Positions 9,193 through 17,435 of a stretch of DNA of 62,143 bases are shown one piece after another. Source of the DNA: Verrucomicrobiaceae bacterium (lineage in GTDB: Bacteria > Verrucomicrobiota > Verrucomicrobiia > Verrucomicrobiales > Verrucomicrobiaceae); the NCBI GenBank assembly GCA_016713245.1, contig JADJPM010000003.1, positions 1 through 62,143 of the forward strand, read 5' to 3'. Position 1 is the first letter of the stretch. Each line of letters begins with the position of its first letter. Position numbers and translations under genes: made by a program. The notes beneath the pieces are model-generated. The model was not told the origin of the DNA. It worked only from the letters and a program-made list of their open reading frames with translations, and did not search any database.

Positions 9193-9270
9193 CATGACCT
9201 ACGCCGCCACAGACTCACACAAGCAGGACCAGCGCCTTTCGGCGTTAGGTCCATGCGCTGGTTCTCGTCC
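9179..9270 (+). other. attC-like site A4
   Basis: Left GGCAGAA^CGAATAGCATG-ACCTACGCCG pairs with right CGGCGTTAGGTCCATGCGCT-GGTTCTCG. Matches copy B 50445-50536. Confidence 0.7.
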
Positions 9271-9785
9271 GTTGGCTCCTCGCGGTGGCAATGATCGAGT
9301 CTGGACGCCTGACGCTCTTGCTGTTCGCATCGTCTCACACTTTAGCCCATCTGGCCGCATTCTTGAGCCGTGCAAGGCCAAGGTGCCTTCGTCCGAGCCA
9401 TGCCGGGCTGTGAATGGTGCGAGATTGACGAAGGGAGGGACTTCCTCACCGTCGAAGGGCGATGGGATTGGATCGTGACGAATCCGCCGTGGTCGCAGTC
9501 AGGCCGTTCCTCGCTAAGTCCATGCAGGTCGCTGACAATATAGTGTTCCTCGCCCTACTCAATGCGTGGTTCATGCGGGCTCAGGTCGCTGACATGCGCA
9601 GAGAGGGATTCGGCATCGTCGAGGTGTTGATGATCGACACGCCGCCGAAGCCCTGGCCGCAAACGGGCTTCCAACTCGCTGCCGTCCACGCCAAGCGCGG
9701 GCATGGCGGGCCGACGATCTTTAGTTACGAGAACGACCAGCGTCAGGCACGCGCCGAGAAGGGCGCGGATGACACGACAGACTAG
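9194..9785 (+). pseudogene. Cassette gene 3, DNA methyltransferase-like, frameshifted copy
   Basis: Same cassette as 50460-51038 with single-base losses near 9377 and 9497. After Ser-Tyr-Glu-Asn the C-terminal tail differs from copy B, because the downstream attC is different. Confidence 0.65.
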
Positions 9786-9822
9786 CTCCGGCGCGTTGAC
9801 CTGCACGCAATGGTTAGACAGC
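9727..9822 (+). other. attC-like site A5
   Basis: Left ACGAGAA^CGACCAGCGTC-AGG-CACGCGCCG; right CGGCGCGTTGACCTGCACGC-aatG-GTTAGAC. The right box is a canonical GTTRRRY. This is the point where copies A and B part. Confidence 0.75.
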
Positions 9823-9855
9823 ACCTCCCAAAGCTCCGCACACGAATCCCTGACT

Positions 9856-10203
9856 ATGAAATACACACTGACAAACGAAGAAGCTGACATCCTCGCCCAC
9901 ACGTCCAACACTGGACGCTACGTCGGTGATGGGCACACACTGATGGCGCTCGCCAAGCGCGGACTGCTCTATGATTACGGACCGCAAAAGCTGGCTGGAG
10001 GCGCTCACTACCTCGTGATGAGCACCGAAGGCCGCGAGGCGCTGTCTGAATGGCGAGCAGCGCAACCGAAGCCGCCAAAGGTAAAGCGACCCAGTAAGCA
10101 ATTTCAGGCGTGGCGCGACTACTGCGAAGCCAATGGACGCCTGAGCTTCCCAGAGTTTCTGAAACGGCTCAAGGAAGGCCAATACGCTCACTGTGCGGTC
10201 TAA
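9856..10203 (+). CDS. Cassette gene, winged-helix-like protein
   Basis: 115 residues. Residues 1-65 (NEEADILAHTSN, ALAKRGLLYDYG, HYLVMSTEGREALSEW) have the helix-helix-wing pattern of small MarR-like domains; the C-terminal half is lysine-rich and helical. It may bind DNA; the target is unknown. The start lies beyond the attC here. The last codon touches the next box (GGTCTAA^C), which supplies the stop. Confidence 0.6.
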   Translation: MKYTLTNEEADILAHTSNTGRYVGDGHTLMALAKRGLLYDYGPQKLAGGAHYLVMSTEGREALSEWRAAQPKPPKVKRPSKQFQAWRDYCEANGRLSFPEFLKRLKEGQYAHCAV

Positions 10204-10306
10204 CGCGGGCGATGAGCGACGACCAGAACAACCCTAAAGCTATGCACGATTCGCAGCAACCGATCCGACCGAAAGCGTCGTTCGCTCCATCAACCTTGTT
10301 AGAGGC
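10197..10306 (+). other. attC-like site A6, near-canonical
   Basis: Left GTCTAA^C (canonical RYYYAAC) then GCGGGCGATG-AGCG-ACGAC; right GTCGTTCGCTCCATC-aacctt-GTTAGAG. Arms pair with three extra bases on the right strand. The most integron-like site in the window. Confidence 0.8.
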
Positions 10307-10415
10307 GAGGCGCCGATGCCAAATGCCCGGCGTCGGGCGCGCTACTGGTCAGGAACACCATGCTTCAACCCTGCGCTCCGCTCAACTGAATGCCGAACTA
10401 GCGAGATGGACCTGA
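10212..10415 (+). CDS. Leader ORF read through attC A6
   Basis: The ATG lies in the left arm of the attC and the ORF reads through the hairpin into the cassette, giving 67 residues of low-complexity sequence (SDDQNNPKAMHDSQQP). It may be only a leader for the gene at 10406, whose start it overlaps by 10 bases. Confidence 0.35.
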   Translation: MSDDQNNPKAMHDSQQPIRPKASFAPSTLLEARRRCQMPGVGRATGQEHHASTLRSAQLNAELARWT

Positions 10416-10585
10416 AATATGAACTGGCAATGTGTGACTGCAACAGTTGGGAGCAAACGCTGGAAACGCTCACGGGCAAAAGGCCGGACCACTATGATCC
10501 TAAACAGGCGTTCCGCCGCAGCTTCAGTAAACTGATGATGAAAGCCTCTAACGACCAAGGTGAGCCATGCCCGCCGACAACCTGA
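10406..10585 (+). CDS. Cassette gene, small Cys-containing hypothetical protein
   Basis: 59 residues from the ATG at 10406: MDLKYELAMCDCNSWEQTLETLTGK, then a basic middle (KQAFRRSFSKLMMK). The frame is open upstream to 10316, so the start is uncertain. No family is recognised. The C-terminus (GEPCPPTT) runs into the next attC. Confidence 0.45.
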   Translation: MDLKYELAMCDCNSWEQTLETLTGKRPDHYDPKQAFRRSFSKLMMKASNDQGEPCPPTT

Positions 10586-10686
10586 ATCAAACGACGCCCT
10601 ATGAAACCCAAGAAAACTAAAAACAATAAAAAGCCGGACGGCTGTGGGCATTGGCTCCAGCGACTGGTTCGGCTCTGTCTTCCTAC
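10572..10686 (+). other. attC-like site A7, degenerate
   Basis: Left GCCGACAA^CCTG with a weakly matching arm (ATCAAACGACGCCC); right GGGCATTGGCTCCAGCGAC-TGGTTCGGC. The boxes pair well, the inner arms poorly. Confidence 0.5.
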
Positions 10687-10948
10687 CAAGGTGGAAGCCG
10701 GACAGGTGTGGGAATACGTGCTGCCCGCAGAAAACCCGTGGGATAAGTCGTGCACCCTCACGCACACCGTAATCGACGTGAAAGAAGGGTGGGTGAAATA
10801 CCTGACGGTCACAAGCGATGGGCTGAAATACCGCGATCCGGAGATTCGCCGCGTGGACTACTTCAAGCGTCAGGCGAGGCTCGTGTGTGTGCCGAACGCC
10901 GAACTGAGCCGACCCAAGGGCGGCGAGAAAATCACCGATGAAACCTAA
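10601..10948 (+). CDS. Cassette gene, hypothetical beta-rich protein
   Basis: 115 residues. The first 27 (MKPKKTKNNKKPDGCGHW...) are encoded inside the attC; the body (EAGQVWEYVLPAENPWDK, THTVIDVKEGWVKYLTV, RRVDYFKRQARLV) looks like a small SH3-type barrel. The tail after Val-Pro-Asn lies in the next attC and overlaps the following ATG by 11 bases. Confidence 0.6.
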   Translation: MKPKKTKNNKKPDGCGHWLQRLVRLCLPTKVEAGQVWEYVLPAENPWDKSCTLTHTVIDVKEGWVKYLTVTSDGLKYRDPEIRRVDYFKRQARLVCVPNAELSRPKGGEKITDET

Positions 10949-10995
10949 AACCTCCAATGCCGCCCGCCGGGTTGGCTCCAGTGCCTGTTCGCCTC
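10889..10995 (+). other. attC-like site A8
   Basis: Left GCCGAA^CGCCGAACTGAGCC-GACCC and GGGCGGC; right GCCCGCCGGGTTGGCTCCAG-TGCCTGTTCGCC. A strong match with one extra base. Confidence 0.75.
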
Positions 10996-11285
10996 CGCCG
11001 GGAATCTCGCGCCGTAAATGGACGAAAATCTTGCGTGAAGAAATCGACCTCGCGACAGTTCAATCCCACGCCTCACCAATGGGATCGCCCGTGAGGTGGA
11101 AAGCAATCGTTACTCAACGCGGTCGTAATGACCTCATCTGGCTTTGGGCCAGCGGGTATGAATACAAATCGCATCGCGCTGGGCTGCTCGCTGCAAGGCG
11201 CTGGATTCGCGAAGTTAAGGCGAACAGCAAAGGTGAGCTACCACGCCGACAACGCGGGTGGAGCGCACGGAAAGGATACAAATGA
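10938..11285 (+). CDS. Cassette gene, basic hypothetical protein
   Basis: 115 residues. The attC-coded leader is MKPKTSNAARRVGSSACSPP; the body (WKAIVTQRGRNDLIWLWASG, SHRAGLLAARRWIREVKAN) looks like a small alpha/beta domain with a basic helix. The tail from about residue 105 on lies in the next attC. No family is recognised. Confidence 0.6.
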   Translation: MKPKTSNAARRVGSSACSPPPGISRRKWTKILREEIDLATVQSHASPMGSPVRWKAIVTQRGRNDLIWLWASGYEYKSHRAGLLAARRWIREVKANSKGELPRRQRGWSARKGYK

Positions 11286-11343
11286 CAAGTGACTCTAAAT
11301 CGGAAAGCGGGGGCGTGGTTAGCTCGACCGCATGGTTCGACAG
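11243..11343 (+). other. attC-like site A9
   Basis: Left GCCGACAA^CGCGGGTGGAGCG; right CGACCGCATG-GTTCGAC. Arms pair imperfectly, with the same GACAAC left box as site A7. Confidence 0.55.
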
Positions 11344-11587
11344 CGTATTTGATGCTCTCAAAAACATCGGAGGAGCGCACGAATCCATGCGGCAAGACTT
11401 CATCTACCACCACGCCAGAAGCGCAGACCCATGCGACGAATACCGCTTCCAAGGCAAGCTCGGCTTCGGAGGGAAATACTGGCGGAAAGAAAACCGCGTC
11501 TCCTGCTATCGAGAGGATGAAACTCCTGAACGCCTTCGGCTGATAATCGAACTGGATGCGGCGATCGCCAAGCTGTCGAACAGATAA
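11282..11587 (+). CDS. Last cassette gene before attI (copy A)
   Basis: 101 residues: attC-coded leader (MTSDSKSESGGVVSS), then ESMRQDFIYHHARSADPCDE, KLGFGGKYWRKENRVSCYRE and ERLRLIIELDAAIAKL. The ATG overlaps the previous stop. The last two codons and the TAA lie in the attI-like site. Two cysteines could bind metal; no family is recognised. Confidence 0.6.
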   Translation: MTSDSKSESGGVVSSTAWFDSVFDALKNIGGAHESMRQDFIYHHARSADPCDEYRFQGKLGFGGKYWRKENRVSCYREDETPERLRLIIELDAAIAKLSNR

Positions 11588-11614
11588 TTAAACCAACTGC
11601 GAGTTGGCATAACC
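11575..11614 (+). other. attI-like site of block 2 (copy A)
   Basis: GTCGAA^C AGATAATTAAACC, then the inverted repeat CCAAC-tgcga-GTTGG and CATAACC. It is invariant between the copies while the cassette just upstream changes. It lies 14 bases before the integrase remnant, as attI lies beside intI in integrons. Confidence 0.7.
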
Positions 11615-11627
11615 ACGTCCAAAAATC

Positions 11628-12001
11628 ATGGGCAGCTTCAATTCTCTCTTTCACGCCGCCGCGATCGAGCAATCGCTGGCTCGAAACACGGTCCAAACCT
11701 ACCTTTGGCATTTGCGGCGCTTTTTTGAATCGACACGGCTTCCGGCGAGTCAGTGGGAGGGGCCGCATGTGCGGCATCATCAAACGCATCACGCCGCACA
11801 CGCTGCGCCATGGCTTTGCCACGCACGCGATGCAATCCGGGGCCGATCCGCACCATCCAGGATCTGTTAGGCCATGAGAACCTCGAAACGACCATGATCT
11901 ATCTCCATGGCGATGCCGCGAGAGGCTTCAGTCCGCTCGATGTCCACCACCATCAGCCCGCATTCTGCCTTTTCCAGATATGCGGAAAATTGCCTGAAAT
12001 A
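11628..12001 (+). pseudogene. Truncated integron-integrase-like gene (copy A)
   Basis: Same remnant as 54031-54400, including the same internal deletion, plus a two-base loss near 11850 that looks like a sequencing error. Confidence 0.65.
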
Positions 12002-12041
12002 ATACTTTTGTGATTGTGCGAAATGCGACATCATCCGCGCC

Positions 12042-12598
12042 ATGCCTGGCCGCGATGCCGCTGACTTTCACGAATCCAGCTACACGCCCGATGTAGCTGC
12101 CTGCGATTCGTTCGACGACGTCCAGAAGAGATCATCGAGGAAAAATGGCCGTCGAAATGGCCGCGTGAAATCATGCCGGCCCAGATCAAATTTTGCCGCC
12201 GTATCTTGCGGGCCTATCTTGAATCCGGTCACAGCGTCCATGTGGACATCCGACGCATGGAAGGCCGCGAGCTGCTCGCCTGCCTGATCGCCGAGATCAT
12301 CGCCGCTCCCAACGCTCGCCTCATGGCCAGGTGCGTGGATTTCGTGTTCTCGCTCGGCGTCCAGCTAGGCATGAGCGAAACGGAAATCGCAGAACTCGAA
12401 GGCCTCACCAAGGCCACGGCCAGCAACTACTGTGTGCATCTCAAAAAAGTCTATCGCGATGACAAGCCCGCGCCAGGCATGAAAAGCCGTGAAGCCGTCG
12501 CCAAATACAAAGAACTCCGAACCGGCCGCAGCAGCCGAGGACCTCGGCAGGAATGGCCCTTTGCCCACGCTTTCAAAAACGCCTATGCAAATAACTGA
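12042..12598 (+). pseudogene. HTH-type hypothetical regulator, frameshifted copy
   Basis: Same gene as 54445-55002; two bases are lost near 12121, and the frame is intact from 12173 on. Confidence 0.6.
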
Positions 12599-13112
12599 AC
12601 ACGCCATCAGCGCGGAAGACATTTCTGGACTCCGCTCGCTCATCCAAGAGGCCGATCTATTCGGCAGCAATCAGGCCGCTCATGCTGCCCATCGCTTGCG
12701 CATTTGCATCGAAGTCGGTGGCAAACTCGAAAGCTGGAAAGCGGCGATCCTCGCGGCCAATGGGAAACGTGGTGCGACGAGATGTTTCCAGACTTCAACA
12801 AAGTGACCCGATGCCGGTGGATGCGCGTCCATGCCATGCACTCGGCTGGCAAACTCGACCTGGAAAGCAGCCGCGGGATCCGCCATGCCTACAGCCTCAT
12901 CGGCATCCTGCCCGACTCCGAAGCCAGCGGCAACAAGTCCTAAAGACTGCCGATACCTGGCTAACCCATCTCACCAGGCTCATGCACAGTCTCGAACTCA
13001 TTCAAATCGAAGACTTAAGCGAGCCCGAGAAAACAACCGGCCGAGCGCCTCGATGTCGTCACCAAATTCTCCGCAAAACTCCCGCGCCACCAACGCCAGC
13101 CAGGCTGCCTAG
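12585..13112 (+). pseudogene. DUF3102-like protein, frameshifted copy
   Basis: Same gene as 54989-55519 with indels near 12750, 12943 and 13035. Confidence 0.6.
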
Positions 13113-13177
13113 CCACCACCAGCGCCCGCCAGGCTGGCCAGCACTCCCCCTCCAAGGAATCTCTTACCCACCCCCAC

Positions 13178-13193
13178 CCCGAGGGGTTTTTCC
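13178..13193 (+). terminator. Short GC hairpin with T run (copy A)
   Basis: ACCCCGAGGGGTTTTT: four GC pairs with a 2-base loop, then T5. A weak intrinsic terminator candidate between the DUF3102-like and ParB-like genes; also at 55586-55602. Confidence 0.4.
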
Positions 13194-13214
13194 ATCTACC
13201 ACTGTTTTTGAATG

Positions 13215-13879
13215 TTGACCAAAAAACCAAGTTCCCATGAAAAATCAACGCGCCGCGGCCCCAAACTGGAGGCGGCGGAGGTCTGACGACGGCAGACGGG
13301 CTGAAAGTTTATTGTGCCTTCACGAAGCTCGTGCCGGTGGCTGATTTGAAGCCGCATCCGAAGAATTGGAATGAACACCCGCCGGAACAGTTGGAGATGG
13401 CGGCCAAGATATTCGAGCAGGGCATCCGCCGGCCGATTCGGGTGTCTGCTTTGTCCGGTCTGATCACGGTCGGACATGGTGCGTTGGAGACGGCGAAGAT
13501 GAAGGGCTGGAAGGAATGGCCGGTCGAGATCCAATCCTATGCCTCCGAGAAAGAGGAACTCGCGGACGTGACCGCCGACAACAAACTCGGCGCAAAGTCC
13601 CGCGCCAATCCCGACAAGCTCGCCGCTCTGCTGCAAGAGCTGCAAGGCGAGATTGAAATCGAGATCGCCGGCGTCACCGATGCCGAGATGAAGGACCTGA
13701 TCGCCAGCTTGAACCCTCAGCCTCCTGAGAAGGGCAAAGAGAAACCCAAAGAGGCCAAATCCGTGACCATCGACGCCATGTACCAGGTGATCGTAGAATG
13801 CAAAACCGAGGCTGATCAAAAGGCCACACTGGAGAAACTCGAAAAGGAAGGACTCAAATGCCGACTCTTGACCTTGTAA
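13215..13879 (+). pseudogene. ParB-like protein (copy A), 5-prime frameshift
   Basis: Same gene as 55626-56267. Bases are missing at the start codon and near 13281; from 13290 the frame is open. Here it ends with its own TAA at 13877, overlapping the next gene by 22 bp. In copy B one extra C near 56264 removes that stop and fuses the two genes. Confidence 0.65.
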
Positions 13880-14954
13880 GAAGCTCCCGCGTCGAGAAAT
13901 CATTCCGCGTCCGCCAGGTGCTAGGCATGTTCGATGTGCCCGACAAGACGGCCATCGAGCACCGCTGGCATGTGGAAATGCCGGTGCATGAGCAGGACTG
14001 GACGATAGGCTTGATCGTCGGCCCGTCTGGCGCTGGCAAATCGGTCATCTCTCGGGAGGCCTTCCCGTCCGCGCTGTTTGTGGATGAGCCCTTCGACTGG
14101 CCGAAAACCAAAAGCATCCTCGATGGCTTCCCCGAGGGCATCGAGACGCGGCAGATTGTCGAGACGCTGTCCATGGTCGGACTCTCCTCGCCGCCGCTCT
14201 GGCTGAAACCCTACGGGCATCTCAGCAATGGCCAGCGCTTCCGATGTGACCTGGCTCTCGCCGTCTCCAAAGGCCAGCCGCTCGTCGTGTTCGATGAATT
14301 CACCTCCGTCGTCGATCGCGATGTCGCGAAGTGCTGCTCATCCGCCCTCGCCAAGACACTCCGCAAACGCGGCGGCACGCAGTTCGTCGCCGTCTCCTGT
14401 CACTTCGACATCCTTGAATGGCTCCAACCTGACTGGTCATACGACGTAGCCGCCGCGAGGTTCGAATGGCGGCAGCGAAGGCGACGCCCGGAAGTCCTCT
14501 CGCAGTTCATCGCGTCGGGCGTGAGGCGTGGTCGCTGTTTCGGGGCCATCACTACCTGAGCGCGGACATCCACCGCGCCGCCCGCTGCTACGCCGCCTTT
14601 TGGAATGACAAACCCGTCGCCTTTGTGGCCACGCTGCCGAGTCCCGGCATCAAGCGAGCCTACCGCGAGCACCGCCTCGTCGTGCTGCCCGACTACCAGG
14701 GCGTCGGCATCGGCAATGCCATGAGTGAATTCATCGCCAATATCTATGTCTCGCAGGGCTTGAAATACTTCTCCTGCACCAGCCATCCCGGTTTGATCCA
14801 TCATCGCGCCAAGTCAAAGCTCTGGTTCAATCAACGCCTTCCAAAGTCCCGCATCTCTGGCAAGAATCGAAACAACGCGGATAAATTCGGGGGCGGCACC
14901 CGATGCGGCAGCCTCACCGCCACCTTCGAGTTTCTAGGACGCCGCCCGGAGTAG
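13858..14954 (+). CDS. ABC-type ATPase fused to GNAT acetyltransferase (one frameshift)
   Basis: The best copy of an ATPase-acetyltransferase fusion of about 365 residues; the length is one base short of a multiple of three because a C is missing near 14494. The ATPase half has Walker A GPSGAGKS (residues 61-68), an ABC signature HLSNGQRFRCDLAL (about 121-134) and Walker B PLVVFDEF. The GNAT half has the acetyl-CoA loop RLVVLPDYQGVGIG (about 278-291). This architecture is known as COG2401. It is not a transporter: no membrane part is present. Its ParB-like neighbour and phage setting suggest a DNA-modification or anti-restriction role like that of Mom-type acetyltransferases, which is inference. 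Confidence 0.75.
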
Positions 14955-15014
14955 TCCCGCCAGCCCGTCAAGCACGGCCCCGGAAATCTTTCCCGGAAAA
15001 GATCATCCCCGCCC

Positions 15015-15048
15015 TTGACCCGCCCGCAGACGGTGCAATGATTGCACC
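15015..15048 (+). promoter_or_regulatory. Promoter with palindromic operator before DUF932 gene
   Basis: TTGACC (15015-15020), 17 bases, then ATGATT; the -10 region sits inside a 17-base palindrome GGTGCAAT-g-ATTGCACC (15032-15048). Copy B differs by one base (GGTGTAAT), which improves the -10. A repressor-controlled promoter is likely; the repressor is not identified. Confidence 0.5.
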
Positions 15049-15106
15049 ACGAAAGGACACCGCGCCAACGGTTCCTTTCCCATCAAACCACAAACCACTG
15101 ACACCC

Positions 15107-15967
15107 ATGTATCGCTCCCTCTCCACTCCCCGCTTCAGCACCAAAAACGGCGCTGTGAACTACAAGTCTCGCACGCCAATCGAGCTGGACCAGATGCGCC
15201 AGATCGCCCCCAGCGTCTTCGCTGAAGCCAAGCACGCTGACCGCTCCGCCCGCTACACCTACATCCCCACCTCCGAAATCCTCGTCGGACTCATGAAGGA
15301 AGGTTTCCGCCCGTATGCCGTCATGCAGGGCGGCACCCGCGAGGAAGAGCGCCGCGGCTTCACGAAGCATCTCATCCGCCTCCGTCATGATAGCCAAACG
15401 CTCTCCGTCGGGCAGACGCACAACGAAATCCTCCTCCTCAATTCCCACGACGGCACCAGCTCCTACCGCCTCACCGCCGGCGTCTTCCGCTGCGCCTGTG
15501 AAAACGGCCTCGTCACCGCCCAAAGCCTCATTGAGGAGGTGCGCGTCCCTCACATGGGCGACATCCAGGCCCGCGTCATCGACGGCTGCATCCAGGTCAT
15601 GACCCGCATGCCGGAAGTCACCGACTCCATCCGCCACATGGACAGCCTCCAGCTCACCGCCGGCGAACAGCAGGCCTTTGCCCGCGCCGCCCTCGTCACC
15701 CGCTACGACGACAAGCCCGCGCCCGTCACCCCGGATCAAATCCTCACCCCACGCCGTCGGGACGATGTGGGCAACAGTCTCTGGCACGTCCTCAACCGCA
15801 CCCAGGAAAGCCTCGTCCGCGGAGGCCTTAGCTACATCCAGCGCGACGAGCACGGCCGCCGCGTCGCCCGTCGCACCACCCGCGAGATCGGCAGCATCGA
15901 CCAAAACACCCACGTCAACCGCGCCCTCTGGACCCTCGCCGAAGAAATGCGCAAGCTCAAAGCCTGA
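15107..15967 (+). CDS. DUF932 family phage/plasmid protein
   Basis: 286 residues, intact. The order of motifs (SEILVGLMKEGF, THNEILLLNSHDGTSSY, LTAGVFRCACENGLV, SLWHVLNRTQESLVRGG) is that of DUF932 proteins, which are common in phages and plasmids near replication or recombination genes and whose biochemical role is unsettled. It has its own promoter/operator upstream and an intrinsic terminator downstream, so it is a one-gene unit. The copy B allele (57507 on) is badly degraded. Confidence 0.75.
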   Translation: MYRSLSTPRFSTKNGAVNYKSRTPIELDQMRQIAPSVFAEAKHADRSARYTYIPTSEILVGLMKEGFRPYAVMQGGTREEERRGFTKHLIRLRHDSQTLSVGQTHNEILLLNSHDGTSSYRLTAGVFRCACENGLVTAQSLIEEVRVPHMGDIQARVIDGCIQVMTRMPEVTDSIRHMDSLQLTAGEQQAFARAALVTRYDDKPAPVTPDQILTPRRRDDVGNSLWHVLNRTQESLVRGGLSYIQRDEHGRRVARRTTREIGSIDQNTHVNRALWTLAEEMRKLKA

Positions 15968-15984
15968 ACCTGAACCCTCTACCC

Positions 15985-16018
15985 GCCGGGAGGTTCGATC
16001 CCTCCCGGCCCTTTTTTC
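15985..16018 (+). terminator. Intrinsic terminator
   Basis: CCGGGAGG, loop, CCTCCCGG followed by CCCTTTTTT directly after the DUF932 stop. A strong stem with a T tract. Confidence 0.8.
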
Positions 16019-16024
16019 CTTAGC

Positions 16025-16429
16025 ATGATCACCACCCTTTCCACCGACATCCTCGCCAAGGTCCGCGCTGCCGTTCTCGACGCGGGAGAAACCGACAGCA
16101 ACGACTACCTGCATGAGCAGCTCCACGAAACTGCCCAAGACCGCGCCGAGGAAATTCTGCGCGAACACTGCCCCGACATCGAGCACCTCGACAAGATCGA
16201 AAATGACCAGCGCACGGAGCTGATCCAGTCCTACAAAGACGGCTTTTGGGAGCCAACACACCTCAGCGAACGCGATGCGCTCAAAGCCGCCCTGGAGTGC
16301 GCCTATCGTCACACCGCAGCCATGCAGATGGACGGCTACACCATCGCCGAGAGAAAAGACCTCGCCGCTTCCGTCTGGACTCAGCTCCGCGAAACCTTCC
16401 ACAAAATCGGCCACACGATCACCCCATGA
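16025..16429 (+). CDS. Hypothetical acidic protein
   Basis: 134 residues, largely helical and acidic (HEQLHETAQDRAEEILREHCPD, IENDQRTELIQSYKDGFW). No family is recognised. Its stop overlaps the next start (ATGA), so the two are probably co-translated. Confidence 0.65.
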   Translation: MITTLSTDILAKVRAAVLDAGETDSNDYLHEQLHETAQDRAEEILREHCPDIEHLDKIENDQRTELIQSYKDGFWEPTHLSERDALKAALECAYRHTAAMQMDGYTIAERKDLAASVWTQLRETFHKIGHTITP

Positions 16430-16773
16430 ATCCTCTCCTCGAAAAATACCCCCGCCAGCAAACGAGCAGCACGCAAAAACCGTGGATCATGGCCGTTCCC
16501 GTCGTGTCCACCGTTCACATCCCCGCCAGCGATCGCCAGCGCCTCGCGGAGTTCAGCGTGCTCGATGATGGCGACGTCCTCGCCTGCATCGAAGGCGGCA
16601 CAGGTCACATCCTCATGCTCGACGACATGGACGGCGATGAAGGCGAAGACGCCTGGCGCAAGTACTCCCCGGAGTTTCGCACGCTGCTCGCCGCCTTCCG
16701 TGACAAAGGCTATTCCTACCTCCGCCTCGATGCCGACGGCGATGTCATCGACGGCTGGCAAACCTTCGACTAA
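16426..16773 (+). CDS. DUF5983-like small protein
   Basis: 115 residues. VPVVSTVHIPASDRQRL near the N-terminus and YLRLDADGDVIDGWQTFD at the end resemble the start and end of DUF5983 proteins of mobile elements; assignment is from motif memory only. Translationally coupled to the gene before it. Confidence 0.55.
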   Translation: MNPLLEKYPRQQTSSTQKPWIMAVPVVSTVHIPASDRQRLAEFSVLDDGDVLACIEGGTGHILMLDDMDGDEGEDAWRKYSPEFRTLLAAFRDKGYSYLRLDADGDVIDGWQTFD

Positions 16774-16863
16774 ACTGTCCAGGCGGAGCGGTGGCACCAC
16801 TGACGGACGCCACCGCCCGCACAGCCCGCCAAGGCTGGCCTGGACACCTCACCCTCACCTCTC

Positions 16864-17073
16864 ATGCCCCGCAAATCCACCGCCAAGATTCCCGCCGTGC
16901 CCACGCCCGCCAGCTACGCCGCCGCGCGTCACGCCATCGGACACAGCCAGGCCAGCCTCGCGGAGGCCATCGGCATGAGCCTCCGCACCATCAAGCACCG
17001 CGAATCCGTCAAGGGCAACGTCACGCGGGAAATGATGCTCGCCCTGCAATCCGTCCCCCATCGCACGTCATGA
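16864..17073 (+). CDS. XRE-type HTH regulator
   Basis: 69 residues; residues 19-60 form a Cro/CI-type helix-turn-helix (ARHAIGHSQASLAEAIGMSLRTIKHRE). It is coupled by ATGA overlap to the ASCH-like gene, which gives an antitoxin-like order, although ASCH proteins also occur alone in phages. Confidence 0.65.
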   Translation: MPRKSTAKIPAVPTPASYAAARHAIGHSQASLAEAIGMSLRTIKHRESVKGNVTREMMLALQSVPHRTS

Positions 17074-17399
17074 GCACGTCCACGCGCATCCTCACCCTCC
17101 GCCTCAAAGAAGGCTGGTGGCGTCAGATCCAGCAGGGCCTCAAATCCGCCGAGCTTCGACTCAACACGCCCTTTTTCCGAAAGCAGCTCATCGGCCGCGA
17201 GTATGACGAGATTCATCTCTGGCTCGGCTACCCGCCCAAGACAGACACCACGAAGCGCATGCGCTTCGCCTGGCGCGGCGTCGCCGATCTTCCGCAGGTC
17301 ATCCACCCGCACTTTGGCCCGCAGCCTGTCGATCTCCTCGCCATCGACCTCTCCGCCCCGATTGAGATCCCGAAAGCTGAGCAGCAAAGCCTGCTGTGA
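17070..17399 (+). CDS. ASCH-domain-like protein
   Basis: 109 residues. LTLRLKEGWWRQIQQGLKSAEL, RKQLIGREYDEIHLWLGYP and RFAWRGV follow the ASCH pattern (a PUA-like fold often contacting RNA or modified bases). It lies between a small HTH protein and terminase. Substrate is unknown. Confidence 0.6.
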   Translation: MSTSTRILTLRLKEGWWRQIQQGLKSAELRLNTPFFRKQLIGREYDEIHLWLGYPPKTDTTKRMRFAWRGVADLPQVIHPHFGPQPVDLLAIDLSAPIEIPKAEQQSLL

Positions 17400-17435
17400 T
17401 CAGCCATTGACTCCCCGCCGCCATGCAAAACCGGC

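Noticed and set aside
15083..16414. 443-residue open frame on the minus strand
   Set aside because: It lies entirely opposite the DUF932 gene and its neighbour; high G+C third positions keep the opposite strand open. Composition (Gly/Val/Asp-rich, no motifs) is typical of a shadow.
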